From Alloascoidea africana (taxonomy: Eukaryota; Ascomycota; Alloascoideomycetes; Alloascoideales; Alloascoideaceae): a DNA stretch of 64,000 nucleotides. Shown here piece after piece: positions 20,866 to 31,620 of this stretch. The stretch is taken from NCBI GenBank assembly GCA_030581615.1, contig JAKTTT010000002.1, positions 744,001 through 808,000 of the forward strand. The letters run 5' to 3'. The translations under genes were made by a program, and so were the position numbers. How positions within the stretch are numbered: position 1 is the stretch's first letter; every line of letters starts with the position of its first letter. The notes under the pieces are model-generated. The model saw only the letters and a list, made by a program, of their open reading frames with translations. It was not told the origin of the DNA and made no database searches.

Positions 20866-21450
20866 AAAATTCCAGTAGTAAAGTTTTGTAAACTTTGCCT
20901 TCTCAGAGACTTTTGTAAATTAAAGCCTGTAAAGTAGCATTCAATGTCCAACACATTTGGTTGGTACCATTACCAGATAGAAAACTTAAAGAGAGATATC
21001 CCTAGAGTATTTGAATTTGGTTGGTAATGAAACTTGGGATTTGTACAGGATCGAAGGCTGAACGGTTGGAAATATTGGAATGATATAGTTCCAAATAAAA
21101 TTGAAAGGATTAACTAGTCATATGTCCTGTTCAATTACTGATCTTCTTGCCAAAGGATCCGTTTAATATGATATTCGGACAATTATCATCTGTTTTAGAC
21201 AAGATGATTAGCACTTGGACGAGCTGTTTTTGCTAGTGCCCAAAAGCTAAACCTATGTGCCTAAATAAATCATTCCAGCCAATTTTTTCGCGTTAGAAAG
21301 ATGGTTTGGATCTTCAAAGAGGTTTGCAACATGTTTCCATGTATGTACTGGCAAAAGGCGTAAGGATGAATGGGAGCTTTATGTTGATGTCTGCCCTTTC
21401 CTTAGTGATATCCAGCCAAGAGATCCACAGCTTATTATAGACCTATAGAT
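20866..21450. other. Intergenic, upstream of the RRM gene
   Basis: This is 585 bp of AT-rich sequence that may include further decayed element sequence. No coding or RNA gene could be supported. Confidence 0.5.
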
Positions 21451-22341
21451 ATGCTTGAAGCGCGATTATCCATTCCAAGAAAGGTAAGTATATCAAGATG
21501 ATTTTTATTTAGAGGGGATTACTAACTTGTGATGATGATGATGTTGAAGAATTTGCGAAAAGAAAGGCAGAAGCTGCCTCCATCATCTCAATCAACACTG
21601 GCATCACGAATTTCAAAACCAGTGAGCCATAAAGCGCAAAAGGAGAAACAAACTAAGAGCTTATCGCTATCCTCAATTTTTGAACGCAGTACTCCAACAA
21701 TTAATTCAAAAGGACTTTCTTCTAACCCACTGTTTGCTGCATTGAACAATCAGAAAACACGAAATAAAACCACGGAATCGGCACCAAAGTCAATATCCTT
21801 TCCACGGATAAAAGAGAAAGAGGCAAAGCCAGAGAAAAAGAAAACAACAAATACAAGTAAAAAACAGAAAAAGATAAAAGGAAAATCCAACGGCATAGTT
21901 GTGAATTTTTCGCGAAGTAAACAATTTACGATAAAAGATGCAAGCCGACCAGAAATATTCCACATTTCAAATCTTCAATCGGGTACCACTGCTGATGACG
22001 TGAAAGTTGTAATGGAGATGGTGGGAGCTGTCGAGAACTGCCAGACAAGGGAAGTAGAAGCTGGATATGTGGTGGCTGAAGTAATATTTTCAGATCAAAC
22101 GAAAACAGCGCAAGCACATAAAAAGTTCAATGGAGCTCTTGCCGATGGAAGAATTCTTACCACTGCAATATCCAAAGTGTCACAGTTTACAGTTTCTAAT
22201 GAGCATGGTCCTTCAGGCTATATGCCTTATAATGTTCATGATAGTACAGAGGAATCACAAGAAGATTCGAATTGGGAAGGACCTCCTTTATACAGTGACA
22301 GCATATCAAACAAAAATCAATCCAAAATAATTCGACAATAA
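21451..22341 (+). CDS. RRM-domain protein of unknown role (two exons)
   Basis: Exon 1 (21451-21483) encodes MLEARLSIPRK. A 66-nt intron (21484-21549, GTAAGT donor, TTACTAAC branch at 21520-21527, AAG acceptor) separates it from exon 2 (21550-22341); the spliced protein is 274 residues. The first half is basic and disordered (KKTTNTSKKQKKIKGKS around residue 110-125). A single RRM-like fold follows at about residues 150-225, with RNP2-like IFHISNL and an RNP1-like strand GYVVAEVIFSD, then KKFNGALADGRIL. I do not recognise an orthologue. A nuclear mRNA-export or RNP role would fit the layout but is only a guess. Without splicing, the frame would begin in a run of ATG codons (about 21529-21542) that belongs to the intron. 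It is convergent with MSH2. Confidence 0.7.
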
Positions 22342-23048
22342 TAGAGTCTTTTCTTTCTTGCTTAAGCTTGCACTGGTGCACCGCTTTTGCAAATGGGTTG
22401 TGCCAAAACTCAATTTTGAATCTCGCCGCCCGCCCATCTTGTATGTTTGTGATCAGAAATGGGGGAAACATTTTGAGATAGAAACCATTTTTTTTAGTTT
22501 GGAAAACAGGAAAACCTTTTTGGTTGGGCTAGTGTCCTACTTATATTGGAGTATGGAAAGTGTATATCTTTGTAGTTTGAGATTTATTCCCATTTGTTAT
22601 TTAATGCAAGCCCTGTTTTTCCATCGGGTTTGTGTTATCAGCATGAACCCTTGAAGAGCTGACAAACTTTTCAATTAACAATTGTGACCGATTTAAGTGA
22701 GATTCATATAGAAAACTAAATGAATGCTAATAGGCAGTATTGTTACAGCTTTTAACTAGTAGTACGAGTTTACCAGAATGAAACAACGAGTCAGGTTGTC
22801 CTTTGTGATTCTTATGGTTTTAGAGGGGTATGATGTTTGATTGCAATGGCAGACCGGAATATTGAAATAGGTAAACTGCTCATGCTCATCAAGTGAACAA
22901 GAATGGCCTATAAGAATCAGCGACACAAGCCAAACAAGAAACTCATCCGTTAATTAGGCTTTTGTTAATCTCTATATGGTTGAATCAAATGCTAAATTCT
23001 CCAAAAAAAAAAAAAAACATCAACTCAAGGATAACAAAACCTCAATAT
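22342..23048. other. Intergenic between the RRM gene and MSH2
   Basis: This is 707 bp between two stop codons, AT-rich, with an A tract near 23003-23016. No gene was supported. Confidence 0.6.
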
Positions 23049-25860
23049 CTACAAGGTAAGCACATCTTTCAAAAATGCATTAGATGCAAACTCTTGTTTA
23101 TAATCTCCATTGACCAAGTCCTTCAAAATAGATACTGATTCAGTACTTGACATCATCTCAGGATCAATACGAGTAGCCCATGTCCGAAGCACCTTTTTCA
23201 GTACCTCAGTTCCCGATTTTATATCATCTTTAGTGCATTTGCGCTTAGAATTGGAGATATCTTCAAGTTCCGAGGCCTTCCTCTTTGCCATATTTATAAC
23301 TTTTTGAGGAAATTTAACCACTTCCGCAACGTGAATACCAAAAGATTGGTCAGATATACCTTTCTCCACTTTATACAGCAACGTAATCTCATCTCCTTCT
23401 GTCTCTTTCCCTTCTCCTTCTTCTTCACTGATATGTGCCACAACATGTAAATTTTCAACCGATTTGTGTTTATCAGCCAGGTTCGTTAATTCATGGAAAT
23501 GTGTGGCAAACAATGCAAAGCATTGGATTTTGTTGATAATGTGTTCTGAGATTGCCCACGCTAAACCAAAGCCGTCATAGGATGAGGTTCCTCTTCCCAA
23601 TTCATCAATTATGATCAGACTGTTTCTCGTTGCGGATTTTAAAATTGTCGCCGTCTCCAACATTTCAGCCATAAAAGTGGAAACACCTTTCAATTGGGAG
23701 TCACTTGCACCAATTCTCGCCAAGATGCTATCGAAAATGCATAGCTTTGCTTGAGAGCAAGGAACAAAGCAACCGATCTGTGCCATTAAAGCTATAACAC
23801 CAATCTGACGGATGTAGGTAGACTTTCCTCCCATATTCGGACCAGTAATGATCAAAAACTGGGATTCGCCCCTCACCAGGCGCACATCGTTTGAAATGAA
23901 AGTTACATCGTCCTGGGTTTCTATACAAGGGTGACGAGCATCAATCAGAATAGATTCTTCATTGTCGAGATTTCTTTCACACATCTCTGGCCTGACATAT
24001 GGAATAGGAGCATAGCATGATACATGGGCAAAGCAGACTATAACGTCGAGATGTGCAAGGAGGAGAGACAATTTCTCTAGAACAGGACTGTATGTGGAAG
24101 CAATTGACACAACCTCTTTCACCAGAGTTGACTGAGTCTTTTCGTACTCCTGTGTAAGTTCCTCAAATTCAGCAGATTTTAGTTTTAGTGTTTTAGTGGC
24201 AAAGTAGATACCAGCCTTTACCGTGGAAATTTCTTTATATTGGGAATTGCCTCTTAGTACTTTCCCATCTGTCCTCGTCACTCTTAGAGTCCATCCATGA
24301 ATGTGATGCCTTTCCAATTTCAGTTTCTTTTCGGGGTCCAAATTTAGGTCATCAGCAGCTGAAATGTGTTCATTCTCAATCTCCCCTTTCAGTACATTTA
24401 GTTTCTCTTGGAGTTCTGCAAGATGATCATCAAAGTCAGCTTTGATAATAAATTCGTGATTCTCCAATGCATCCAAGTCGACCGTCGTCTCCACAAGCTC
24501 CATCAACTTGATTAAATTTTCGTAATATGTAGAAAGCTCATTTCCATAAGTGGTTTTGATCAAATTCCCGGCGTTTTCCAAAGTCTGGATCATGTCAGGA
24601 AGCTTTATGATGAGCTGGTATATCCTGACAACGTCCTCCAAACCCGCATATTTTTTATTCAGTTTGCGGGCCAGCCGTTGCAAGTCCGGTATTGCATTTA
24701 GATGATCCTCCTGTAGAACCTGTCTGAGTTGAGAATCATTCACCAAGCATTCCACCAAATCATGTCTTTTTGTGATTTCATCAATGTCCAACAAGGGTTG
24801 TTTAGCCCACTGTGCCAAGAGACGCGAACCTGGGGCGGTTTTGCATTTATTCAGCAAACCGTAAATCGACATTGATTTTGAGGAATCTCTAGCACTGGGC
24901 ATAAGATTCAGAGCTTTTAAAGCTGAAGCGTCCAGTCTCATGTATTGGTCCAGGCTGTGCTCGACAAGCTTGAATTGACCAAAGTTTGTTTGGTCGCTTA
25001 ACAAGCCCATGTATTTTATTAGAGCAGAGGTAGAGCTCTGTGCGAGGGTAGTTGATTGGTTAAGGACCGACTGTAGAGAAAGCTCATCACCGACCAAACG
25101 CTTCAAGTCCTGTTCAATGTCTTTGCTATTGTAATCGGATAGTCTCGATTCTGAAATAACAATGCCTACTCTGTCCAAAATTGATTTCAGTTTTTCTATA
25201 TCGTAGTCTCCAGTTTTCGAACATGGAACAACGCATTCTTTAACGTCCAGTTGTATAATGAGAGATTCGAGATTTGAAAACAGCTCATTATCCACAAATT
25301 CCAAAAGTCCGATTTCTCTTTTGGTTGCATCAACAAAACAAACGCCAATTGTTTTTTGGTCCACTTTGGCCTGGAGTCTCAAAGCGACGACCACCGGATT
25401 TGAGTCGACTCTTGCCGAAATCAAATCTTCAACAGCCTCCAGGTTTCCAGGAGAAGCCTAAAAACGCATTGTTAGTGAAAAGAATAAAGCTAGTGGCCCA
25501 GTAATTTTGTTTACTCACCTGTTTCGCTATTGCCCATTTGTTCCCTCCTGAGTTTGAATATATTTCAATTTTCAGCCCATTCTCCAATAGCGAATCTTTT
25601 AAAAACCCTTGGAACACGGATGTGGAAAGCGCGCAGCTGGGGGTGGTCTTGGAGCCCGAGCCGATATACTTGAGAGCAGAGGTGGTTTTGTAAACGTTGT
25701 TGGCAACGTAGACCGCGTCGTCGCCGTGGCAGGTGTAAAAGTCCTGTCTCTCGTATACTCTGATGGTGGTGTCAGGCTTTGGCGGCAGGCTTGAAAAATA
25801 GGACAGGAAGCCGGACTCTTCGGATCTGTCCGAGAAGCTCAGCTCTGGTCTTGAGGCCAT
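23049..25860 (-). CDS. MSH2: DNA mismatch repair ATPase Msh2 (two exons)
   Basis: Msh2 pairs with Msh6 or Msh3 to recognise mismatches and small loops in nuclear DNA. Exon 1 is 25860-25519, the intron is 25518-25458 (61 nt, GTGAGT, CACTAAC, TAG) and exon 2 is 25457-23049; the protein is 916 residues. Exon 1 carries the mismatch-binding-type domain I (MASRPELSFSDRSEESGFL, then TIRVYERQDFYTCHGDDA). The splice joins WAIAKQ to ASPGNLEAVEDLI, as expected in Msh2. Exon 2 holds the connector, lever and clamp domains and the ATPase with Walker A GPNMGGKSTYIRQ (about residue 653), the DELGRGTSSYDG Walker B and the ATHFHEL motif. Without exon 1 the second exon has a plausible but false internal start. 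Divergent from RIM101 with 373 bp between the starts. Confidence 0.97.
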
Positions 25861-25924
25861 GGTGGTGAGAGTAGCAGTTGGCAGGATTCAGGATTCAGGA
25901 TTCAGACGCGACATTCGTGATGCA

Positions 25925-25930
25925 ACGCGT
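25925..25930. promoter_or_regulatory. MCB-type box (ACGCGT) upstream of MSH2
   Basis: A perfect ACGCGT lies 65 bp upstream of the MSH2 ATG. In S. cerevisiae MBF acts through this hexamer on replication and repair genes. Function here is inferred. Confidence 0.45.
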
Positions 25931-26028
25931 CGCCACCCGGCTGCCCCAGTGTGTGGGCGGGTGTGTGGGTGTTTGTGTTTTCACTGCTGTGCCGGGTAAC
26001 ACGCACTAGACAGACCGCGCCTGTGTGT

Positions 26029-26056
26029 CACGTGCCTATCACGTGCCGCTGCCAAG
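26029..26056 (+). promoter_or_regulatory. Two CACGTG boxes and a Rim101-type site upstream of RIM101
   Basis: CACGTG occurs at 26029-26034 and 26040-26045, followed by TGCCAAG at 26050-26056, the core recognised by Rim101/PacC proteins. The cluster lies 180-205 bp upstream of the RIM101 ATG. Autoregulation is a reasonable inference, not shown. Confidence 0.4.
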
Positions 26057-26233
26057 ACCCAGAGTCTCGGCGCCTGTGGCCGCAGCAGCTTTCGATTTAT
26101 AGCCAATGGCCCGCTGTTTTGCTCCTGGACAGTTTCTCACCACCTTCTGGAGCCGACAGACGACAGACGACAGCTGTGATAGCAGGAGCCTTGGAAAGAA
26201 ACAGAAACAAGCATTGAACAGCCGCCGGGTCCG

Positions 26234-28378
26234 ATGGACGTGAACGATTACATACTCTCCGCGACATATGAGCCCTTGTCTGTGGCCGCAGACTCATCTC
26301 AGGCAAGAAGAAAATCCTCCATCGAGTCTGATGTGGTCACTCCCGTCTCGGTCGCATCGCCCAAGTCCTCAGCTCTCATCTCCTCGCCTTCCTCCTCAGT
26401 CTCGGGGAACTCACCGCACCTGGAGGCTCGAGTCCACGGAAAGGGTCCCAGTCCCCAGCATTCCCAGGGTCCTCATGCTCATGCTCATCCTCATCCGCAC
26501 AGTGTAAACCGGCCTGAGTCCCATCCTGAGACACAGCCCCAGCTCCAGCCTCAACAGGCTGGATCTCATCCCCATTCACATGATCACCACCACCACCGTC
26601 ACCAACAACAACAACAACAGCACCAAGATGACGAAACGCTAGTTTGCAAATGGAGAGAGTGCTCGCGTGTGTTTCCAACCGCCGACAAGTTGTACGCCCA
26701 TCTCTGTGATGACCATGTAGGGCGCAAAAGCACAAATAACCTTTCCTTGAGCTGCGCCTGGGGAGATTGCTCAGTCAAGACGGTGAAAAGGGACCATATC
26801 ACCTCGCATATCAGGGTCCACGTCCCTTTGAAGCCGTTCAAGTGCGAAGTGTGTGCCAAAAAGTTCAAACGACCCCAAGATTTGAAAAAACATTTGAAAA
26901 CTCACGCAGACGAGTCTGTCCTGTTTAGTCCTCTCAATGATCTCAGCGTTCTGTCGTCATCTTACCCATATGCCTACGGATACGACCTTTACGCCTATAG
27001 CCATCATCCCTCAGTGTCGGCGGTGACGTCTCAAACTCAGTCCGTGTCTCAGCAGCCAAACGCAATCGTGAACGGAAACTCAAACCCAACCGCAAGCACA
27101 AACTCCGGATCCCAGTCAAACGACTATGGTACTCAGGTCTCGCTATATGCCAATGGTAGAAGCCCTGCTCAAGCATCGCATCCCTATCATTTGGTCCCAG
27201 CGCAGCCTCTGTTGGCACCTTACCCTAGTATAAATCAGCCGCAGCCTGCTATCCAACCTCAGGTTTGCTACGACTATGCATCGCTTTCATCAACAGCCGC
27301 CGCCGCCGCGGCTGCTGCTGCTGCTGCGACTGCAACTGCGACTGCTACTGCTACCACGGTCACTGCTTCTTCCAGTGCTGGTTCTGCTACTAGTGCTGAT
27401 CACAGTGGCTCTACCGCTGGAACCGACGCTTACGGTACAAAGCGTAGGGAACTACACCACGCTTCTGCCGTAACGGATTTTGCAAGAGATGTCAAGAGAT
27501 CAAGGCTATCTGGCTCCTATGATATAGACATGGCAGCCAGATTAACGCATCTAGAAAATATCTTGGGTGTTTACAACCCAAGTGCCCAGGTTCCTCAGAA
27601 TACCTCACAGGCCCAATTCTCAGTACCTGTTACTGTCCCAGTCCCAGTACCTGTTGCTGTTTCAGCCACTGCCACTACGGGTGCTCCTGTTGCAGGGCCC
27701 GGTTCTGCTTCAACTCTGGCTGCGAACCCGATGCCAACACCTGCCCATTCAACTCCTTCATTACAGGAGTTGTTGGATGCAGACAAGATCATTACCACGT
27801 TGTCAGATAGCATATCCAGCAAGATCGCTACATCTGGATCTGGCGTGAGAAACTACTCTCTTCCCCAGATATCCCCTTTCAGAAACCCCTCGGTCTCCAA
27901 TTCATATTCCGTACCTACAAGCCAGACTCTGTATCCTTCCATTAGCCAGTCAAGTTCTTCTACCTCTTATCCACAGGTTGGCGGAAGGTACGATACAGAC
28001 CCTACTCAGAGAAACGTTTACAGCGGTTCTCAACGGTCTGCTCTCAAGCAAGGGAATGCGAGTGCAGATGAGACGGGATCTGAGACTGAGACTGAGACTG
28101 AAACTGCACAAGATGATCTCATCAGCGGTTTCAGCTCGCTCAAGATTGATGATAAAAGCAGCATACACGTGGACAACCAGCTTGTCCATCACCAGAAGGT
28201 GGTTCTCTATGCCAAGAACCTTATAGACGATTTGATTCGAGCCCACAAGAATGTCTCTAATTCGAGTTCGAGTTCGAGTTCGAGTGCACATGGCCAGTAC
28301 TGTATACAAGGCCAAGGCGCTCAAGAAGGCATTCACACTACAAACTGCGCTCTGTATCCTCAGATTTCCGCATACTAG
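26234..28378 (+). CDS. RIM101: pH-response transcription factor Rim101/PacC
   Basis: Rim101 is the zinc-finger factor activated by C-terminal cleavage in response to alkaline pH. The 714-residue protein has three C2H2 fingers in the PacC arrangement, starting at about residues 138 (CKWREC), 174 (CAWGDC) and 204 (CEVCAKKF), the third ending with HLKTH. Flanks are very low in complexity: a His/Gln-rich stretch just before the fingers, a poly-Ala/Thr run at about residues 357-375, a PVPVPV segment, an ETETETET repeat near 617 and an eight-Ser run near 676. The region before the C-terminus ([20 protein letters not shown]) has the hydrophobic/acidic character of the PacC processing-control region. 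The ATG at 26234 is the first in frame. GC content is high around the start and divergent MSH2 promoter. Confidence 0.93.
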   Translation: MDVNDYILSATYEPLSVAADSSQARRKSSIESDVVTPVSVASPKSSALISSPSSSVSGNSPHLEARVHGKGPSPQHSQGPHAHAHPHPHSVNRPESHPETQPQLQPQQAGSHPHSHDHHHHRHQQQQQQHQDDETLVCKWRECSRVFPTADKLYAHLCDDHVGRKSTNNLSLSCAWGDCSVKTVKRDHITSHIRVHVPLKPFKCEVCAKKFKRPQDLKKHLKTHADESVLFSPLNDLSVLSSSYPYAYGYDLYAYSHHPSVSAVTSQTQSVSQQPNAIVNGNSNPTASTNSGSQSNDYGTQVSLYANGRSPAQASHPYHLVPAQPLLAPYPSINQPQPAIQPQVCYDYASLSSTAAAAAAAAAAATATATATATTVTASSSAGSATSADHSGSTAGTDAYGTKRRELHHASAVTDFARDVKRSRLSGSYDIDMAARLTHLENILGVYNPSAQVPQNTSQAQFSVPVTVPVPVPVAVSATATTGAPVAGPGSASTLAANPMPTPAHSTPSLQELLDADKIITTLSDSISSKIATSGSGVRNYSLPQISPFRNPSVSNSYSVPTSQTLYPSISQSSSSTSYPQVGGRYDTDPTQRNVYSGSQRSALKQGNASADETGSETETETETAQDDLISGFSSLKIDDKSSIHVDNQLVHHQKVVLYAKNLIDDLIRAHKNVSNSSSSSSSSAHGQYCIQGQGAQEGIHTTNCALYPQISAY

Positions 28379-29033
28379 AAGCACTTTGGACTCTCCTTTT
28401 CTTTCTCCCTTTCCCTCTCGCCCTCTGCCTGCCCTCCCTGTTATCTGTTATCTGTTTTTTTGTTTTTTGCCTTAATGAGTTACCGGAGTCGTGTTTCAAT
28501 TTTTTTCCACCCGCAGTATATACTGTACTAGTCTAGCGTATTTGTATGTTTAATACCATTTGAGAAGATGGCAAAGAGAAAGGCGGACTCGCCAAACACC
28601 CGGACGCCCATTCCAGCGGCCAGTCGCTTTTTTTTTTTTTTCCTTTCCCGGCGCTTTTGCAGGCGCCCGAAAATCGAAAAAAAAAAAAAAAAAAGCGAGG
28701 AAGCGCCCGTGGAGGTCTGGGACTAATAAACACACCGCCAGTTTCTCCCGCCCCTAATCCCTATCCGTCGCTGGTAGAGCTCCTACACCGGACTGCCGCT
28801 GGTATCGTGTACTGTGTTTTAGAATTTTTAAAATTTTGTGCTTGGCCCGTTTGGTCCACCCCTTTTTTCCCCCCGTGCTATTCGCTTTTCGCTTTTCGCT
28901 TTTTGCTGGTGCTGTGCTCGCTGTTATCTCCAGTGCGGAGGGCTTGAAAGATCGTTTCTCACCTGTCCCTCCATTCCCAACTTCATTCTCACCCCTTCAC
29001 ACATCATCATCACCATAATCATCACAATATAGA
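28379..29033. other. Intergenic, RIM101 3' flank and RSR1 promoter
   Basis: This is 655 bp, pyrimidine-rich on the plus strand, with no gene. It contains a T14/A18 inverted repeat (28624-28698) and a TC-rich leader directly before the RSR1 start. Confidence 0.7.
28624..28698. repeat. Poly(T)/poly(A) inverted repeat
   Basis: TCGC followed by 14 T (28628-28641) is mirrored by 18 A (28677-28694) followed by GCGA, with a 35-nt GC-rich loop. It could form a long hairpin between RIM101 and RSR1. Confidence 0.8.
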
Positions 29034-30094
29034 ATGAGAGGTACGGCCGGAAAGACTTCTCCTGTTGGAGTTGCAACCTGTGTATAGACGCAAATGTCAA
29101 ACAAGAAAAAAAAAAAAAACAAAGAGGAGACACAAGGACGAATGATAACTAACATCAAGGTGTAGACTACAAACTGGTCGTGCTAGGTGCCGGAGGTGTT
29201 GGCAAATCATCTTTAACCGGTACGTACTCTTTATATTCATTTCTGGATCTAACTATTACTGGATATCTCCGTGTCCTCTTTGATTTCTACATTTAATGGC
29301 CAAAGCCTATATTCATTTCATGTTTGCTAACCTCTCCTTCTCCGCAACCTCATTGTAGTGCAATATGTCCAGGGTGTTTACATTGAATCTTATGATCCAA
29401 CAATCGAAGATTCATATAGAAAACCCGTCGAGGTTGATGGAAGACTGTGTGACTTGGAAATTCTGGATACTGCTGGTGTAGCGCAATTTACAGCAATGAG
29501 GTATTTATCTTTTTACATGTGGAAGGGGGGGAGAAGAGAAGGAAAATGAAATGGCAATGCTAACCCTTCAAAAGAGAACTATACATCAAGAGTGGTAAAG
29601 GTTTCGTTCTCGTTTACAGCGTAACAGATGAATCATCTCTTCGAGAGCTGATTGAACTTCGAGAACAAGTAATGAGAATAAAAGACACAACTAATGTCCC
29701 CATGGTGTTGGTGGGAAACAAGTGTGATCTTGTAGATGAACGAGTAATATCACCAGAACAAGGCATGGAGGTTTCCCAAAAATGGGGGAGAGTTCCATTT
29801 TACGAAACATCTGCAAGAACAAAAGTTAACGTAGAGGAATCCTTCACAGATGTTGTAAGGCAGATAATGAGAAGAGATTCTGCTCTAGCCGATGTTCCTG
29901 CTCCAGCCCAAGACTCAACAACAGGAGGAGGAGCTGCAAAATTGGGCTCCTCTCAGGATAAATCCAATGTCCATTCCTCAACTTTTGCAGGATCAAAGCC
30001 TGCTCGCATACAAACCAAGGTGAATCCTCCGAAAAAATCACTCAAGGGATCGGGTAAAAAGAAGAAGAAGAGCAAAGGCTGCGTGATTGTGTAA
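29034..30094 (+). CDS. RSR1: Ras-like bud-site GTPase Rsr1/Bud1 (four exons)
   Basis: Rsr1 is the Rap1-related GTPase that links bud-site landmarks to Cdc24/Cdc42. Exons are 29034-29040 (ATGAGAG), 29166-29219, 29359-29500 and 29575-30094; introns are 125, 139 and 74 nt, each with a CTAAC branch site; the protein is 240 residues. The spliced start reads [20 protein letters not shown], identical in pattern to yeast Rsr1. Further motifs are the effector loop [21 protein letters not shown] (a non-Gln residue at the Ras Q61 position, usual for Rsr1), NKCDL and ETSA. The C-terminus has a run of lysines followed by the CaaX box CVIV, for geranylgeranylation. The 7-nt first exon is why simple reading misses the start. 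Confidence 0.97.
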
Positions 30095-31043
30095 TTTAGA
30101 AAGAAACACCTGAAAGTTTCCTTTTTTTTTCGTGTCTTCTAATTATTCACCCAGGTGTCCTTCCTATTTTTTTCTTTCTTTCTGTTTGTCTCCTTTATTT
30201 TTTATTTTTGACCGCTGCTGCTTTTTCTGTTGTCTTAGCTGCGTTTTCTCTTTTTTTTTTTTTTTTGCCTGTTTTCCCAACATGATGCTTTGCTTTTGCT
30301 CTGTTGTTGAACCGCCAAAAATAACAAGAAAAAAAAAATTGAAGATTTCAGAATTTTGAATAAAGAAGACCCCTCCTCCTGTGGCCAGAACAAGAGAAAG
30401 ATGTATATGCAATGTCCTCGACTTTTTTTTTTTTTTTTTTTGGCTTTTGGCCCTCTCTCTCTATTCTTTTGTTCACTTACCTTATCCCCACCCCCTGACC
30501 TCAATTTCTTAGTTGACATCTTTGCACGCTGATATTTATTTTTATCTTATATCATCTGTCTCTTTGATTTCCACCCTAGATGAACCTGAATCTGTAACTC
30601 CTTCTTTGATTCTCTCATGTCGGTGCTAATATTACTACAAGTAACAATGACAATAATAAGAATAATGCTCTTTTTTTTTGCTCTCTCGGGCTGGAAAATT
30701 GTTCTCCAGCATCGAAAGAGTCCAACAAATTCCGAACAACCCACTAACTAACTAATTATAAAAAAAAATACTTCATTAAAAAGTCAACTCTTGTGTATTC
30801 ACTCAGCATTTTTTGAGATATATATACTTGTGTTTTGTGTTTGTGTTTTCTTTTTATCTTTTTCTTTTGTCTCTTTAACCTTATAACACATGTATCTTCC
30901 CTTTTTTTGTGCTCATGTGCGCTGAACATCTCTTGAGTCTCTCTGTCAATGGTAGTGTTTTTACTAACCACAATATGCGATTTCTTTTTTTTGCTAATAG
31001 TTGGTTCCCTCCTCGAATTGTTTTTGAACTTGTGTCTTTTTTC

Positions 31044-31080
<37 letters not shown>

Positions 31081-31620
31081 GTGCTATTCAAAGGAGATAA
31101 CCACAACAAGAAAAAATCTAAACATGTCTGTTTGAGTTTTACCTGTATGTGAAAGAAATAAAAGTGTTTACATAACATTGATCTAGAGTGTTTTATTGCC
31201 GTTTCTTTGATCGTATGATTAGCAAAAAGTGGAATCATCAACAACAGCTCTCTCCAAATCAAAAACTTATGAATGTTGGGAAAATAGATGGTTGCTTCTG
31301 AAAACACCTTCAACCTCCAAGTTTGAATAGTGATCATTCTGTCCAGAGTTTTGTGTATTGTATCGTAAGGTTCCTGGATTTTTGACACAGTTCTAGAACG
31401 ATGGGTGACAAAAAAGGTCAAAGATAAAAGACTTGAACCACTGGATGGGAAAATATACAGTACATGATTTAATGCCTATCTTTCTAATTTGTTTTGTAAA
31501 CAACATCTAGACCTAAGTCATCATTTATGGATGTTACCCCGTCTTTGATCCACGTGATCTGAACTAAACATTTAAGATTAGCAAGTCCCAAAACCGATAA
31601 TTGATCCAGTTTTTCTCAAC
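30095..31620. other. Long intergenic region, RSR1 3' flank and TRP1 upstream
   Basis: This is 1.5 kb of very AT-rich sequence with several T tracts (for example 30250-30264 and 30423-30440) and a TAT/ATT microsatellite of about 12 units (31044-31080). An apparent 221-residue minus-strand frame covers much of it but is made of low-complexity residues and is not credible. CACGTG occurs once at about 31551. Confidence 0.65.
31044..31080 (+). repeat. ATT trinucleotide microsatellite, about 12 units
   Basis: This is a perfect TAT/ATT run of 37 bp in the RSR1-TRP1 intergenic region. Confidence 0.95.

Noticed and set aside
21529-21549. Run of ATG codons as the start of the RRM gene
   Set aside because: It lies between a TTACTAAC branch site and an AG acceptor; the spliced start at 21451 is more likely.
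30756-31421. 221-codon open frame on the minus strand between RSR1 and TRP1
   Set aside because: It runs through microsatellite and T-tract DNA and encodes low-complexity Ile, Lys and Phe runs with no domain; composition explains it.
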